A stretch of DNA of 63,558 nt from Marinitenerispora sediminis. GTDB lineage: Bacteria; Actinomycetota; Actinomycetes; Streptosporangiales; Streptosporangiaceae. Location of the stretch: positions 1 to 63,558 of the forward strand of contig NZ_QEIO01000008.1 in assembly GCF_003336425.1 (NCBI RefSeq), given 5' to 3'. Under the pieces are notes generated by a model. The model saw nothing but the letters and a program-made list of their open reading frames with translations. It had not been told where the DNA came from and made no database searches. Position 1 is the first letter of the stretch. Each line of letters begins with the position of its first letter. Shown here piece by piece: positions 28,285-36,764 of this stretch. Position numbers and translations under genes: made by a program.

Positions 28285-28893
28285 TCACCGCCGCGCGGCG
28301 GCGTCCCCGGCGGCGGTGACGAGGGCCCGGGCCTGCTCGCGGGCATGCCGGATGGGGTCCGGGAAGACCGCCAGCCCGTGCGCGACGAGTGCTCCTTCGT
28401 GGAGCAGCATCAGCGCGGGACCCAGCCGGCCGGCGCCGTCCGGGGCGATCTCCGCGGCGAGGTCGGTGAACAGGGCGAGCATCCACCGCTTCTGCCCGGT
28501 GATGATCGGGTGGGCCGGGTGCGCCGGATCGCTGATCTCGGCGTGTGCGTTGACCATGCCGCACCCCCGGGGGCCGTGCTCGTCCGACCACGCGCGTGCG
28601 GCGTCGAACACGGCCAGCACCCGCGCGGCCGCCGCCGGCGGCGCGGCGGCCAGGTGCCGGCCGAGGAAGGCCCGCCAGCGCTCGTCGCGATCCGCGAGGT
28701 AGTCCGCGACCACCTGCTCCTTCGAACCGAACCGGTCGTAGAGGGTCTTCTTCGTCACCCCGGCCTCGGCCGCGATGAGGTCCACCCCGACGGCGTGGAT
28801 GCCGCGCTCGTAGAACAGCCGCCCGGCGGCCTCCAGGACGCGCAGCGCGGCAGGCGTCATCGTGGTCCGTCGCGGCTTCTCTTCGGTGCCCAT
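28285..28893 (-). CDS. TetR-family transcriptional regulator
   Basis: 202 residues. The N-terminal helix-turn-helix is clear (RVLEAAGRLFYERGIHAVGVDLIAAEAGVTKKTLYDRFGSKEQVVADYL). The C-terminal part has a single Cys in GPRGCGMVNAH, as in other QacR/YxaF-like repressors. ATG 28893; MTPAAL 12 codons later is the alternative start. Divergent from an EamA exporter with two matching palindromes between them, so it probably represses both genes until a ligand binds. Confidence 0.88.
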   Translation of the reverse strand: MGTEEKPRRTTMTPAALRVLEAAGRLFYERGIHAVGVDLIAAEAGVTKKTLYDRFGSKEQVVADYLADRDERWRAFLGRHLAAAPPAAAARVLAVFDAARAWSDEHGPRGCGMVNAHAEISDPAHPAHPIITGQKRWMLALFTDLAAEIAPDGAGRLGPALMLLHEGALVAHGLAVFPDPIRHAREQARALVTAAGDAAARR

Positions 28894-28902
28894 GCCCGTC
28901 AA

Positions 28903-28918
28903 TATACCGATCTGTATA
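28903..28918. promoter_or_regulatory. TetR operator copy 1
   Basis: TATACCGATCTGTATA, a 16-bp palindrome broken only at one symmetric base pair. An identical copy lies 26 bp away, and both sit in the 67-bp gap between the TetR gene and the exporter gene. Confidence 0.8.
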
Positions 28919-28928
28919 GTGAGCGAGG

Positions 28929-28944
28929 TATACCGATCTGTATA
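28929..28944. promoter_or_regulatory. TetR operator copy 2
   Basis: Second identical TATACCGATCTGTATA, ending just before the exporter ribosome site GAAGGG (28947-28952). TATAG within the repeats may also serve as -10 elements of the divergent promoters, so occupancy would block transcription both ways. Confidence 0.8.
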
Positions 28945-28960
28945 GCGAAGGGTGTGGGAC

Positions 28961-29890
28961 GTGAACCTCCTGCTCTCGGCCGCCTTCGTGCTCTGCTGGA
29001 GCTCCGGGTTCATCGGGGCCAAGCTCGGCGCGGGGAGCGCGTCCGCGATCACGGTCCTGATGTGGCGGTTCCTGCCGCTGGCCGTGATCCTGGCCGTCGT
29101 CGCCGCCAGTGTCGCCAGGACGTCGTGGCGGGGCGTCACGCCGCGCGACGTGGCCCGCCAGGCCGTGATCGGCGTGCTCTCGCAGAGCGGCTACCTGCTG
29201 ACCGTCTACTACGCGATCCAACTCGGGGTCTCCAGCGGTACCACGGCCCTGGTCGACGGCCTCCAGCCGCTCGTCGCCGGAGCGCTCGCCGGACCGCTGC
29301 TGGGCCAGTACGTCTCGCGCACGCAGTGGCTCGGGCTGTGCCTGGGGGTGGGCGGCGTCGCCATCGTCACCGCGGCCGACGCCGCGGCCGGCGGGGCCGC
29401 GGCCTGGTGGGCCTACCTCGTCCCGTTCGCCGGCATGGTCTCGCTGGTGGCGGCCACGTTCCTCGAAGGCCGCTCCCGCACGCGGGTCGCCCCCGCGGTG
29501 TCGCTCACCGTGCACTGCGCCACCAGTGCCGCCGTGTTCACCGCCCTCGCCGTGGCCGCCGGAGCCGCGCGGCCGCCGGCCGAGCCCTCGTTCTGGGTCG
29601 CCGTCAGCTGGCTCGTGGCGCTGTCGACCTTCGGGGGATACGGCCTGTACTGGCTCATCCTGCGGCGCTCCGGAGTCACCAGGGTCAACACGCTCATGTT
29701 CCTCATGGCCCCGGTGACGGCGGTCTGGGGAGCCCTCGCGTTCGGTGAACCGTTCGGTCCGCTGACCGCTCTGGGGCTGGCGGTCGGCCTGGCGGCGGTC
29801 GTCATCGTCCACCGCGGTGAGCCCCGGCCGGCCGGAGCGTGCTCGCGGGGCACGCCCGCGACCGCGGGAGCGGCCGGCAACGGCGCCTGA
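28961..29890 (+). CDS. EamA/DMT-family exporter
   Basis: 309 residues, about ten transmembrane helices in two EamA repeats (first repeat with CWSSGFIGAKLGAG and GLQPLVAGALAGP; second with TLMFLMAPVTAVWGALAFGEPF). It should export a metabolite or small drug. GTG 28961 is 8 nt after GAAGGG and is preferred over GTG 28952, which touches that site. The C-terminal 25 residues are cytoplasmic and Ala/Gly-rich. Its control by the divergent TetR protein is inferred from the shared operators. Confidence 0.85.
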   Translation: MNLLLSAAFVLCWSSGFIGAKLGAGSASAITVLMWRFLPLAVILAVVAASVARTSWRGVTPRDVARQAVIGVLSQSGYLLTVYYAIQLGVSSGTTALVDGLQPLVAGALAGPLLGQYVSRTQWLGLCLGVGGVAIVTAADAAAGGAAAWWAYLVPFAGMVSLVAATFLEGRSRTRVAPAVSLTVHCATSAAVFTALAVAAGAARPPAEPSFWVAVSWLVALSTFGGYGLYWLILRRSGVTRVNTLMFLMAPVTAVWGALAFGEPFGPLTALGLAVGLAAVVIVHRGEPRPAGACSRGTPATAGAAGNGA

Positions 29891-29918
29891 CACCTCGTGC
29901 CCCGCGGCCGCCAGCGTG

Positions 29919-31571
29919 CTACACGTCGTCCAGCCGGCCGACCAGGTCGGTCTCGTCCTCGGCTTCGTCGAGGACGTCGAGCAGCGTCTCCAGGACGGCC
30001 GTCCGGGTGTGGCCGCGGTCCAGCAGCCGCTGGGCGGCCTCCCACAGGTTGGGCGGGTCGCCCTTCCACAGCCGCTCGGCCAGCCGCTCGTGGGCGGCCA
30101 GGGCCTCCGCCGCCTCGGGGACGTCCAGGGCGCTGCCCGCCGGCGGGGCGTCGCTCGCGGCGGAGTGCTTGCCCCGGTGGTCGTGGGGGACGTCGAAGTC
30201 CTCGAAGTGGTCCAGCCGCAGCAGGGCGCGCCGGCCCTCGGGCGTGGTCGGGTCGAAGCGGCCGCCGTCGTCGGCGAGCAGGTCGCTGGTGAGCAGCGGG
30301 AACGCGAACATCCGGCGGGGCAGCGCGGCCAGGTCGCCGTCGGGCAGCAGCCGGCGGACGACCTCGCGGCGCAGGCCGAAGGAGGTCGCCGGATCGCGGT
30401 AGGCGGTGCCGAACGAGGTAGTCGACTCCCACACGGCGTCCAGCGTGGCGCGCACCGCCTCCTCCGGCAGGCTGTCGCGCGGCCCCGCCCACCGGATCCA
30501 CGCGGCCAGCACGTGCGGCATCGCCTCCTGCTCCGCGGGCAGCAGCACCACGCGGCGCGGCAGCCAGCTGAGCAGGAAGGTCTCGACCTTGCGCGGGCTG
30601 ACCCGCAGCGGACGGCCGGCGTCCACGTCGCAGCCGTAGTCGATGATGTGGTCGACGCAGCGGCTCGCGGCGTAGCTGTCGGAGAGCTCGGCGGCGGCGT
30701 CGGAGGCCAGGAAGCGGGCGGCCAGCACGGCGCGGCGGTCCCGGCCCCACACGGGTGCGGCCGCGGGCCGCTCCGCCCGCGGCAGCGCGCGGAGGCGGGC
30801 CCGCAGCAGCGCGTGGTGCGCGGCCAGCGAGCCGCCGGGCGCCTGCGCACCGTCGGGAGCCTCGGACCGGGCGGTGCCGTCCGCGGAACCGGACGGCACC
30901 GCCCGCTCGGTGCGCTCCAGGGCCGCCTCCAGGATGGCGCGCGCCCGTTCCGGCGAGACGGCGGAGAGCGTGGCCATGGGGTCCTCGGCCGCCTTCCGGC
31001 GGCAGTGCTCCAGCAGCCGGGTCACCTTGCTGGTCACCCAGGCGTCCCGCAGCACCCCGCCGGAGTTGTGGTCGACGACCGCGATCAGCGCGTGGCCGGC
31101 CTCGTCGTCCGGGCCGGGGTCGGTCGCGTAGCGGAACGTGCAGATGATGTCATCGGTGTCGCCGAAGCGCGTCCCGGAGACGTGGCACTCGACCGGCCGC
31201 ACCTCGCCGAGCTGCGTGGCCCACTCCGGGCGGGCGACACCCCGCCGCATGAGGCGGAGCATCGACGTCTTGGCGAGCACCCGCTGCTGGCGGGACGGAT
31301 CGAGCGCGGCGACGCCGGCGAGCAGCGCCAGCGCGGCCGGGGTCGCGGCCGACGACGCGTAGCGGACCAGGCCCTCGCCGAGCAGCCGGCCGACGTCGAT
31401 CCCGGGCACCCGCTGCCCCCACCAGGCGCCGAGCAGCTCGCTGACGACGAGCTCGGCGTCGAGGGGGTGCCGCATGGCCAGCAGGGCCCGGGCGGCGCGC
31501 AGCATCTCGGCGAAGACGTCGTCGGGCGGCGGCGCGGCGCCGTGTTTTCGGGTAAGCGGCGGAACGGACAC
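29919..31571 (-). CDS. Conserved-looking hypothetical protein, 550 aa
   Basis: A soluble, Ala/Leu/Arg-rich protein with no signal, membrane helix or nucleotide-binding motif. Notable stretches: CTFRYATDPGPDDEAGHALI followed by AVVDHNSGGVLRDAWV (about 143-180), a Pro/Gly/Ser linker (about 225-250), VETFLLSWLPRRVVLLP, and an acidic C-terminus full of Asp/Glu. I do not recognise the family. It lies between the convergent EamA gene (28 bp gap) and an 88-residue gene in the same direction. Codon use is like its neighbours, so it is probably ancestral rather than acquired. Confidence 0.72.
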   Translation of the reverse strand: MSVPPLTRKHGAAPPPDDVFAEMLRAARALLAMRHPLDAELVVSELLGAWWGQRVPGIDVGRLLGEGLVRYASSAATPAALALLAGVAALDPSRQQRVLAKTSMLRLMRRGVARPEWATQLGEVRPVECHVSGTRFGDTDDIICTFRYATDPGPDDEAGHALIAVVDHNSGGVLRDAWVTSKVTRLLEHCRRKAAEDPMATLSAVSPERARAILEAALERTERAVPSGSADGTARSEAPDGAQAPGGSLAAHHALLRARLRALPRAERPAAAPVWGRDRRAVLAARFLASDAAAELSDSYAASRCVDHIIDYGCDVDAGRPLRVSPRKVETFLLSWLPRRVVLLPAEQEAMPHVLAAWIRWAGPRDSLPEEAVRATLDAVWESTTSFGTAYRDPATSFGLRREVVRRLLPDGDLAALPRRMFAFPLLTSDLLADDGGRFDPTTPEGRRALLRLDHFEDFDVPHDHRGKHSAASDAPPAGSALDVPEAAEALAAHERLAERLWKGDPPNLWEAAQRLLDRGHTRTAVLETLLDVLDEAEDETDLVGRLDDV

Positions 31572-31716
31572 CTGATGAGCCTATGGCACTCTTCCGCACG
31601 CTCAGGGCCGCTTCGGCGGGTGTTTCGGCGCCGCCGTGCCGCCGGCGCCGGGCGGATCGGCCGTCGGCGGGCCGCTCGCTCGCTGCGTACGGTGTGTCGC
31701 AGCCGGTCGCCGGGGG

Positions 31717-31983
31717 TCAGTCCCGGGGGAGGCGCTCGGCCGCCGCGGAGGGCACCGGTTCCCGCCGGCCGGACGGCGGGGCGGGCCGCGACTTCTCCAC
31801 GGCGTGCAGCCGTTCGCGCGCCACCCGCTCGACCAGCCCCGGGGTGACGTCGTAGCCCAGGTGCGCGGCGCAGCGCCAGGTGTCGGCGACGCAGCGCCGC
31901 ACGCGCGGATGCGGCACCGAGGTGAACTCCAGGCGGAGTCGGTCGGTGACCGAGTCGAGGTCACCTTCACGGGTGTCGGGCAT
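31717..31983 (-). CDS. Small helical hypothetical protein, 88 aa
   Basis: 88 residues: a charged start, then a helical core LRLEFTSVPHPRVRRCVADTWRCAAHLGYDVTPGLVERVARERL, then a disordered Pro/Ser/Arg tail. The core (two Cys, VxRVARERL) is of a type frequent in Streptomyces-like genomes as unknown three-helix proteins. ATG 31983 has GAGAG upstream. Function unknown. Confidence 0.6.
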   Translation of the reverse strand: MPDTREGDLDSVTDRLRLEFTSVPHPRVRRCVADTWRCAAHLGYDVTPGLVERVARERLHAVEKSRPAPPSGRREPVPSAAAERLPRD

Positions 31984-32030
31984 GCGCTCTCAACGCCTCT
32001 CGACGGCGACGGCCGTGGACGGGCAGGGCG

Positions 32031-32072
32031 CCCGGTGCGGCGCCGGACCGCCGGGTCCGCCGCCGCACCGGG
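32031..32072 (-). terminator. Nested inverted repeat, probable terminator of the SRPBCC gene
   Basis: CCCGGTGCGGC pairs with GCCGCACCGGG (11 bp), with an inner 6-bp stem CGGACC/GGTCCG inside the loop. It lies about 150 bp past the stop of the SRPBCC gene on the minus strand. No other feature is seen in the gap 31984-32218. Confidence 0.45.
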
Positions 32073-32218
32073 CCGGCGGCGCGTCGCGGCCGCCACCCCT
32101 CCCATAACGCGTGCCGCGCCGCCAAACCCCCCGGAGCGCGGTTCTTGACCGGTCCTTGGCCGATGCTTGGCCCCGCGGTGGAACGCGGCCGGAGCGCCTC
32201 CCCGTGCGGGCGCGGCGG

Positions 32219-32845
32219 TCAGGTGCCGGACGAGGCGGTGTAGAAGGCCGTCGTGCGCTCCGCCGCGGCGCGGGCCGCGGCGGGGTCGGCCCCGGCGGTG
32301 ATGGCGGCCTCGCACCACCTGGCGCTGCTGAGCGCCACGAAGCGCACGTACTCCTCCGTGGCCGCCCACTCCTCCTCGCGCGGGACCTCCCGCCCGGCCA
32401 GGTGGGTGGCCAGGCCCAGGAGTCCGATGTCCCAGCCGATGCCGCCCGCGCCGGGGCCGTACTTCCGCCAGTGCTCGTTCTCCGGGGCGACGTGGTCGAG
32501 CTCGAACCGCGTCCGCCCGCCGGCCAGCGGAGCGAGCCGGACCTCGATCCAGCTCACATCGCCGCCGTACTCCCACGTGGCGGCGAAGCCCCGGGGCGGA
32601 TCGCAGCGCTCGATCGTTCCCCCCGCGTTGCCTTCGAGCTGGTAGCGGCCGCCGGGGCGCAGGTCGCCGGTCACGGGCAGGAACCAGCGCCGGAGCCGGT
32701 CGGGCGCGGTGCAGGCGTCCCAGACATCGTCGAGGCCGGCCTCGTAGGTCCGGCCGATGGTCAGGACGCGCGCCGCCCCCGCCGCCAGGGCGCGCGTGCC
32801 GACCGTGCGGTCGGTGAAGTCGATCTGCTCGGGTCCGTCAGTCAT
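32219..32845 (-). CDS. SRPBCC (AHSA1-like) domain protein
   Basis: 208 residues of the START/AHSA1 fold: IGRTYEAGLDDVWDACTAPDRLRRWFLPVTGDLRPGGRY is the diagnostic beginning, with FAATWEYGGDVSWIEVRL and TRFELDHVAPENEHW following. The fold makes a hydrophobic ligand cavity. Its start overlaps the stop of the ArsR gene (4 bp), the very common ArsR-SRPBCC couple of actinobacteria. Ligand unknown. Confidence 0.87.
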   Translation of the reverse strand: MTDGPEQIDFTDRTVGTRALAAGAARVLTIGRTYEAGLDDVWDACTAPDRLRRWFLPVTGDLRPGGRYQLEGNAGGTIERCDPPRGFAATWEYGGDVSWIEVRLAPLAGGRTRFELDHVAPENEHWRKYGPGAGGIGWDIGLLGLATHLAGREVPREEEWAATEEYVRFVALSSARWCEAAITAGADPAAARAAAERTTAFYTASSGT

Positions 32846-33222
32846 GTGTCGGTCTCCTCATTCTCCTGGCCGGCTCGTCCCTGGTCCTGCCCAGAGCCGC
32901 CGGCGCGGCGCGGGCCCCGGGCCAGCTCGGTGCCGAGGGCGTCCAGCCGCTGGTCCCAGAAGCGCCGGAACTGCTCCAGCCACCGGTCCACCTCCCGCAG
33001 GCGAGCGGGCCGCACCGTGTACAGGCGGCGGGCGCCGTCGGCGCGGACGGCGGTGAAGCCGCTCTCCCGAAGTACCCGCAGATGCTGCGACACCGCCGGC
33101 TGGGAGATGCCGAACTCCTCGCGGACGGCCGAGGTGATCGCCCCGGAGGTGCGCTCGCCCTCGGCGAGCAGTTCCAGGATCCGGCGCCGCACCGGGTCGC
33201 CGAGGACGTCGAACGCGTGCAC
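32842..33222 (-). CDS. ArsR-family transcriptional regulator
   Basis: 126 residues with a winged helix: MHAFDVLGDPVRRRILELLAEGERTSGAITSAVREEFGISQPAVSQHLRVLRESGF, then the wing RRLYTVRP. It lacks the Cys pairs of metal sensors, so it is not an arsenic or zinc sensor; such proteins partner an SRPBCC protein. GTG 33222 falls 6 nt after the -10 box, so it is very likely leaderless. The C-terminal 25 residues are disordered and Gly/Gln-rich. Confidence 0.88.
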   Translation of the reverse strand: MHAFDVLGDPVRRRILELLAEGERTSGAITSAVREEFGISQPAVSQHLRVLRESGFTAVRADGARRLYTVRPARLREVDRWLEQFRRFWDQRLDALGTELARGPRRAGGSGQDQGRAGQENEETDT

Positions 33223-33228
33223 GGTCCA

Positions 33229-33257
33229 TTACTACAGCCACGGCTTATATAAGTCAA
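33229..33257 (-). promoter_or_regulatory. Promoter and possible operator of the ArsR-SRPBCC operon
   Basis: On the minus strand TTGACT (33257-33252), 17-bp spacer, TAGTAA (33234-33229). The palindrome CTTATATAAG (33244-33253) sits in the spacer next to the -35 and is a good candidate for ArsR binding. The transcription start would coincide with GTG 33222. Confidence 0.65.
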
Positions 33258-33342
33258 CGCTGATATCTGTCGCGGGCGTGTCCGCCGGGTACCCCCGGCC
33301 GGCGTCCGTGCCCGGTGCGGCCGGGCGTGCGACCATTGCGTC

Positions 33343-33936
33343 ATGACACCGACGCTGCACCTGACCGGCGACCCGGCCGCCGACACGCTGCTCAGCGAGG
33401 ACCCGCTCGCCCTGCTCGCGGGCATGCTCCTGGACCAGCAGGTCCCCATGGAGCGGGCGTTCGCGGGTCCGGTGGAGATCGCCCGTCGGCTCGGCCGCAC
33501 CGGCCTCGACGCGCGCGAGATCGCGGAGTACGACCCGGAGGGCTTCGCCGGACTGCTCGCGCGCAAGCCCGCGGTGCACCGCTATCCGTCCAGCATGGCC
33601 GGCCGCCTCCAGGAGCTGTGCCGGTACCTGGTCGAGAACTACGACGGGGACGCCGCCGCGGTGTGGCGCGACGCCGGCACGGGGCGGGAGCTGCTGCGCC
33701 GCCTCCAGGAGCTCCCCGGGTACGGGCGCCAGAAGAGCCAGATCTTCCTGGCGCTGCTCGGCAAGCAGCTGGACGTGCGCCCCGAGGGCTGGCGTGCGGC
33801 GGCGGGGGAGTACGGCGAGGAGGGCAGCCTCAAGTCGGTGGCCGATATCCGCGACGCCGAGTCGCTGGCCGGTGTACGGGCCTTCAAGCAGCGCCGGAAG
33901 GCCGAGGCGAAGGCGGCCCGGGCCGGGCACGGCTGA
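33343..33936 (+). CDS. HhH-GPD base-excision repair protein
   Basis: 197 residues of the actinobacterial HhH-GPD family. The helix-hairpin-helix is LQELPGYGRQKSQIFLALLGKQLD (about 124-147), preceded by LALLAGMLLDQQVPMERAFAGP. The usual catalytic Lys/Asp of Nth/AlkA glycosylases is not obvious, so substrate and even activity are open. ATG 33343; no clear ribosome site was found. Monocistronic as far as I can see. Confidence 0.82.
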   Translation: MTPTLHLTGDPAADTLLSEDPLALLAGMLLDQQVPMERAFAGPVEIARRLGRTGLDAREIAEYDPEGFAGLLARKPAVHRYPSSMAGRLQELCRYLVENYDGDAAAVWRDAGTGRELLRRLQELPGYGRQKSQIFLALLGKQLDVRPEGWRAAAGEYGEEGSLKSVADIRDAESLAGVRAFKQRRKAEAKAARAGHG

Positions 33937-34402
33937 GCGCCGGCCGCCGCGGCGAATCGGGGTGCGTGCAACCGGTGCGGGCCGGTGGCCGAATCCCCTG
34001 ACCGGCCCGGTCGAGGTGGCCGCGCGGGGGATAGCGGCCAACCGAAATCGGTGCTCCCAGCCCTGATTCCGGGTGCAGGACGTATCATTTACTGTCTGCT
34101 ATGACCGCTGACTTTCCGCTGCGGGGCGGTCGGCGCGATCCCGGCACGATCTCGACGCCGTGGCCTATGCTGGGCCACGGCGACCGCCGGGACGGCCGCT
34201 GCGCAGGATGGGTCTCGACACCGACCGCGTCCCACGGGAGTCTGAGTCAAGGGGAGTGAGTACCGCGGTCGCAGGCGGCGGCCCCTCATGGTGGCGGGGC
34301 GTGCGGCCTGCTCCCGGGATGAGAAGCGATGTTCGTTATGCTGCTGGCGCTCGCGTGAGCGGGCCCCCGCGCACGGGGGAAAGGACCCCGGAGGTGTCAA
34401 CG
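33937..34402 (+). other. 466-bp intergenic region upstream of the PP2C phosphatase
   Basis: An AT-richer island (about 34020-34110, including TATCATTTACTG) probably carries the phosphatase promoter, and TTATGCT near 34337 is another -10 candidate. The in-frame extension from 34160 has no protein-like character. No RNA gene or repeat was recognised. Confidence 0.35.
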
Positions 34403-36499
34403 GTGAGCACCGAGACGTCCGTTCCGTTCCCGCGCGTGTCCGGACTCGGTCCCGCGGATTCGGCGTTGTTGGAGACCCTTCTCAAGGAAGCCCCCATCGG
34501 CTTCGCCTTCTTCGACACCGAGGCCCGGTTCCAGCGGGTCAACCGGACGCTGTCCACCATCTACGGCCGCGGTGAGGCCGACTGCGAGGGGCGGACGCCG
34601 AGCGACGTCCTCGGACCGGCCGACGCGGCCGCCCACGAGGCGGCCATCGCCGCCGTCCTGTCCGGTGAGCCGGTCGTGACCGGCGAACACCACCTCGCGG
34701 CCGCCTGCCAGGGAGGCTCCGCCACCGACCCGAACTGGGCGATGTCGTGGTTCCCCACCCACGGCGTCGACGGAGCCGTCAACGGGGTCGCGCACATCGC
34801 GGTCGATCTCAGCGACAGACACAAGGTGGAGGTGGCGTTGCGGCGCAGCGAGGAACGCTACCGGTCGCTGCTCCGCGCCAGTAACCAGATCGTCTGGGCG
34901 GCGGGACCGGACGGCCGGATCAACGAGGACTGCGCCGAGTGGCGCGCGGTCACCGGCCAGAGCTACGAGGAGTACCTGGGTCGCGGCTGGCTGGACGCGG
35001 TGCACCCCGACGACCGCGAGCGCGTCGAGCGCGACTGGGACGACGCGGTGGCCGACCGGACGGTCTTCGACGCGACCTTCCGGATCCGCACCCGCTCCGG
35101 CGACTTCCGGCACTACCAGTCCCGCGCGGTCCCCATCATGCGCGACGGCGAGCTCGTCGAGTGGGTCGGCGCCAACACCGACGTCACCACGCAGCGCGAG
35201 GCCGACGAGATGCGGCACCGCCTCACCCAGCAGCTGGGCGAGGCCGCGCTGCGGACCGTCCGGCTGCAGAAGGCCACCTCCGACCTCGCCGAGGCACTGA
35301 CGGTCAACGAGGTGGTCCGGGCCATGGCCGAGATCGGCCAGTCCGCGGTGGGCGTGGACCGCACGGCCGTGGCCCTCCTGGACCGCGAGCGGCTGCGGCT
35401 GCGGGTGCTCAACCCCGAGGGCGTCCCCGAGATCCCCGGGGTGCGGACCCGCGAGTCCGGCCTGGACTACCCCAACGCCATGACCATGGCGGTGCGCGAG
35501 CGCAAGCCCTTCATCGCCGGCAGCCCGCTGGAGATGCGGGCGCTGCTCGACGACGACCCCGACGTCGTCACCTTCCTGGAGCACACCGACGAGCGCGCCT
35601 GGGTGGCCCTGCCGCTGCTCAGCGCGGGCCTGCCCATCGGCGCGCTGCGGTTCGCCTTCAACCGGCCGCGCGACATCTCCGAGGAGGAGAAGGTCTTCCT
35701 GGAGGCGCTGGCCGGCCAGTGCGCGCTGGCGCTGGAGCGGGCCACGCTGTTCGAGCGCGAGCACCGCACCGCCGAGGCGCTGCAGAAGAGCCTGCTGCCC
35801 GAGGCCCTGCCCGACGTGCGGGGCATCCGCATGCGGGCGTTCTACCGGTCGGGCACCCAGCACGTCCAGGTGGGCGGCGACTGGTACGACGCCTTCCCGC
35901 TGCCGGACGGCCGGGTCGCCGGCGTCCTCGGCGACGTCATGGGCAAGGGCATCAAGGCGGCCACCGGCATGAGCCGGGTGCGCAACGCCCTGCGCGCGCT
36001 CGCCTTCAGCATGCCCGAGCCCGCCGACGTGCTGTCCGGCCTGGACCGCATGTTCGAGGCGACGGAGCGCGAGGAGCAGATCACCACGCTCGCTTACTTC
36101 GTCCTGGAATCCGACACCGGACACGGCTACCTGGGCAACGCCGGCCACCTGCCGCCCCTGCTCGTGGCCCCCGACGCCGTGCCGCGGCTGGTGGAGACCG
36201 AGCCCGCGACCCCGCTCGGCCTGACCTCGCCGCGGGAGCACCACAAATTTTTCGTCCCGCCCGGTAACACCGTGGTGCTCTACTCCGATGGACTAGTAGA
36301 GAACCGGAAGCGGGCGGTCGCGTCGGGCCTCGAGGAACTCGTCAGTGTCGCGTCCCAGGCGCCAGCGGAGGTGGTGGGCGATCCACAGAAAATGCTGGAG
36401 TACCTTGTTGAGGGCATGCTCGCAGGGTATGAGCAGGACGACGACGTAACTCTGCTCGCCGTCCACGTACCGGCGACTGAGGCCGAGCCGGACAACTAG
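34403..36499 (+). CDS. PAS-PAS-GAF sensor with SpoIIE-type PP2C phosphatase
   Basis: 698 residues: PAS 1 (about 30-135, GFAFFDTEARFQRVNRTLS), PAS 2 (about 152-260, with its PAC motif FRHYQSRAVPIM), a linker helix, GAF (about 288-450) and a PP2C/SpoIIE phosphatase (about 473-690) with GGDWYD, GDVMGKG and DDDVT metal ligands. It is soluble and carries no histidine-kinase-like ATPase. Such proteins dephosphorylate anti-anti-sigma factors and so switch on alternative sigma factors. GTG 34403 is 8 nt after GGAGG. The next gene is the principal sigma factor, but a functional link is not shown. Confidence 0.88.
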   Translation: MSTETSVPFPRVSGLGPADSALLETLLKEAPIGFAFFDTEARFQRVNRTLSTIYGRGEADCEGRTPSDVLGPADAAAHEAAIAAVLSGEPVVTGEHHLAAACQGGSATDPNWAMSWFPTHGVDGAVNGVAHIAVDLSDRHKVEVALRRSEERYRSLLRASNQIVWAAGPDGRINEDCAEWRAVTGQSYEEYLGRGWLDAVHPDDRERVERDWDDAVADRTVFDATFRIRTRSGDFRHYQSRAVPIMRDGELVEWVGANTDVTTQREADEMRHRLTQQLGEAALRTVRLQKATSDLAEALTVNEVVRAMAEIGQSAVGVDRTAVALLDRERLRLRVLNPEGVPEIPGVRTRESGLDYPNAMTMAVRERKPFIAGSPLEMRALLDDDPDVVTFLEHTDERAWVALPLLSAGLPIGALRFAFNRPRDISEEEKVFLEALAGQCALALERATLFEREHRTAEALQKSLLPEALPDVRGIRMRAFYRSGTQHVQVGGDWYDAFPLPDGRVAGVLGDVMGKGIKAATGMSRVRNALRALAFSMPEPADVLSGLDRMFEATEREEQITTLAYFVLESDTGHGYLGNAGHLPPLLVAPDAVPRLVETEPATPLGLTSPREHHKFFVPPGNTVVLYSDGLVENRKRAVASGLEELVSVASQAPAEVVGDPQKMLEYLVEGMLAGYEQDDDVTLLAVHVPATEAEPDN

Positions 36500-36764
36500 A
36501 CCGTACGAAGAACTCTCCCGTCTTGCCTATCGTGGAAGACGAGGACCCGACGGTGGGGTTGGAACCGTGTAGCCGCGGTGAGAATCCTACTGGGCGGACG
36601 TGCCAGAATGCTAGGGAGGGCGCGTGCGCTCAACGAAAAACAGTGCGCCCCGCCTACGCGGGGACGATCTCGGGCTTGAGTGGGGAATGCGTGACACTCC
36701 TCGTTCCGCCCCTTCCGACCGTCGAGTCCAGCAATCTCGCCACACGTCCGTTCGAGAGGTGTTT

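Noticed and set aside
27236-30850. 1200-codon reverse-strand frame covering several genes
   Set aside because: It contains segments of unrelated genes and antisense low-complexity stretches. The true minus-strand genes here are the TetR gene and the 550-residue protein, in other frames.
36541-36623. ECF-type promoter (GGAAC) upstream of hrdB
   Set aside because: GGAAC occurs at 36561 but no matching GTT or TCTNA element follows at 16-18 bp; too weak to call.
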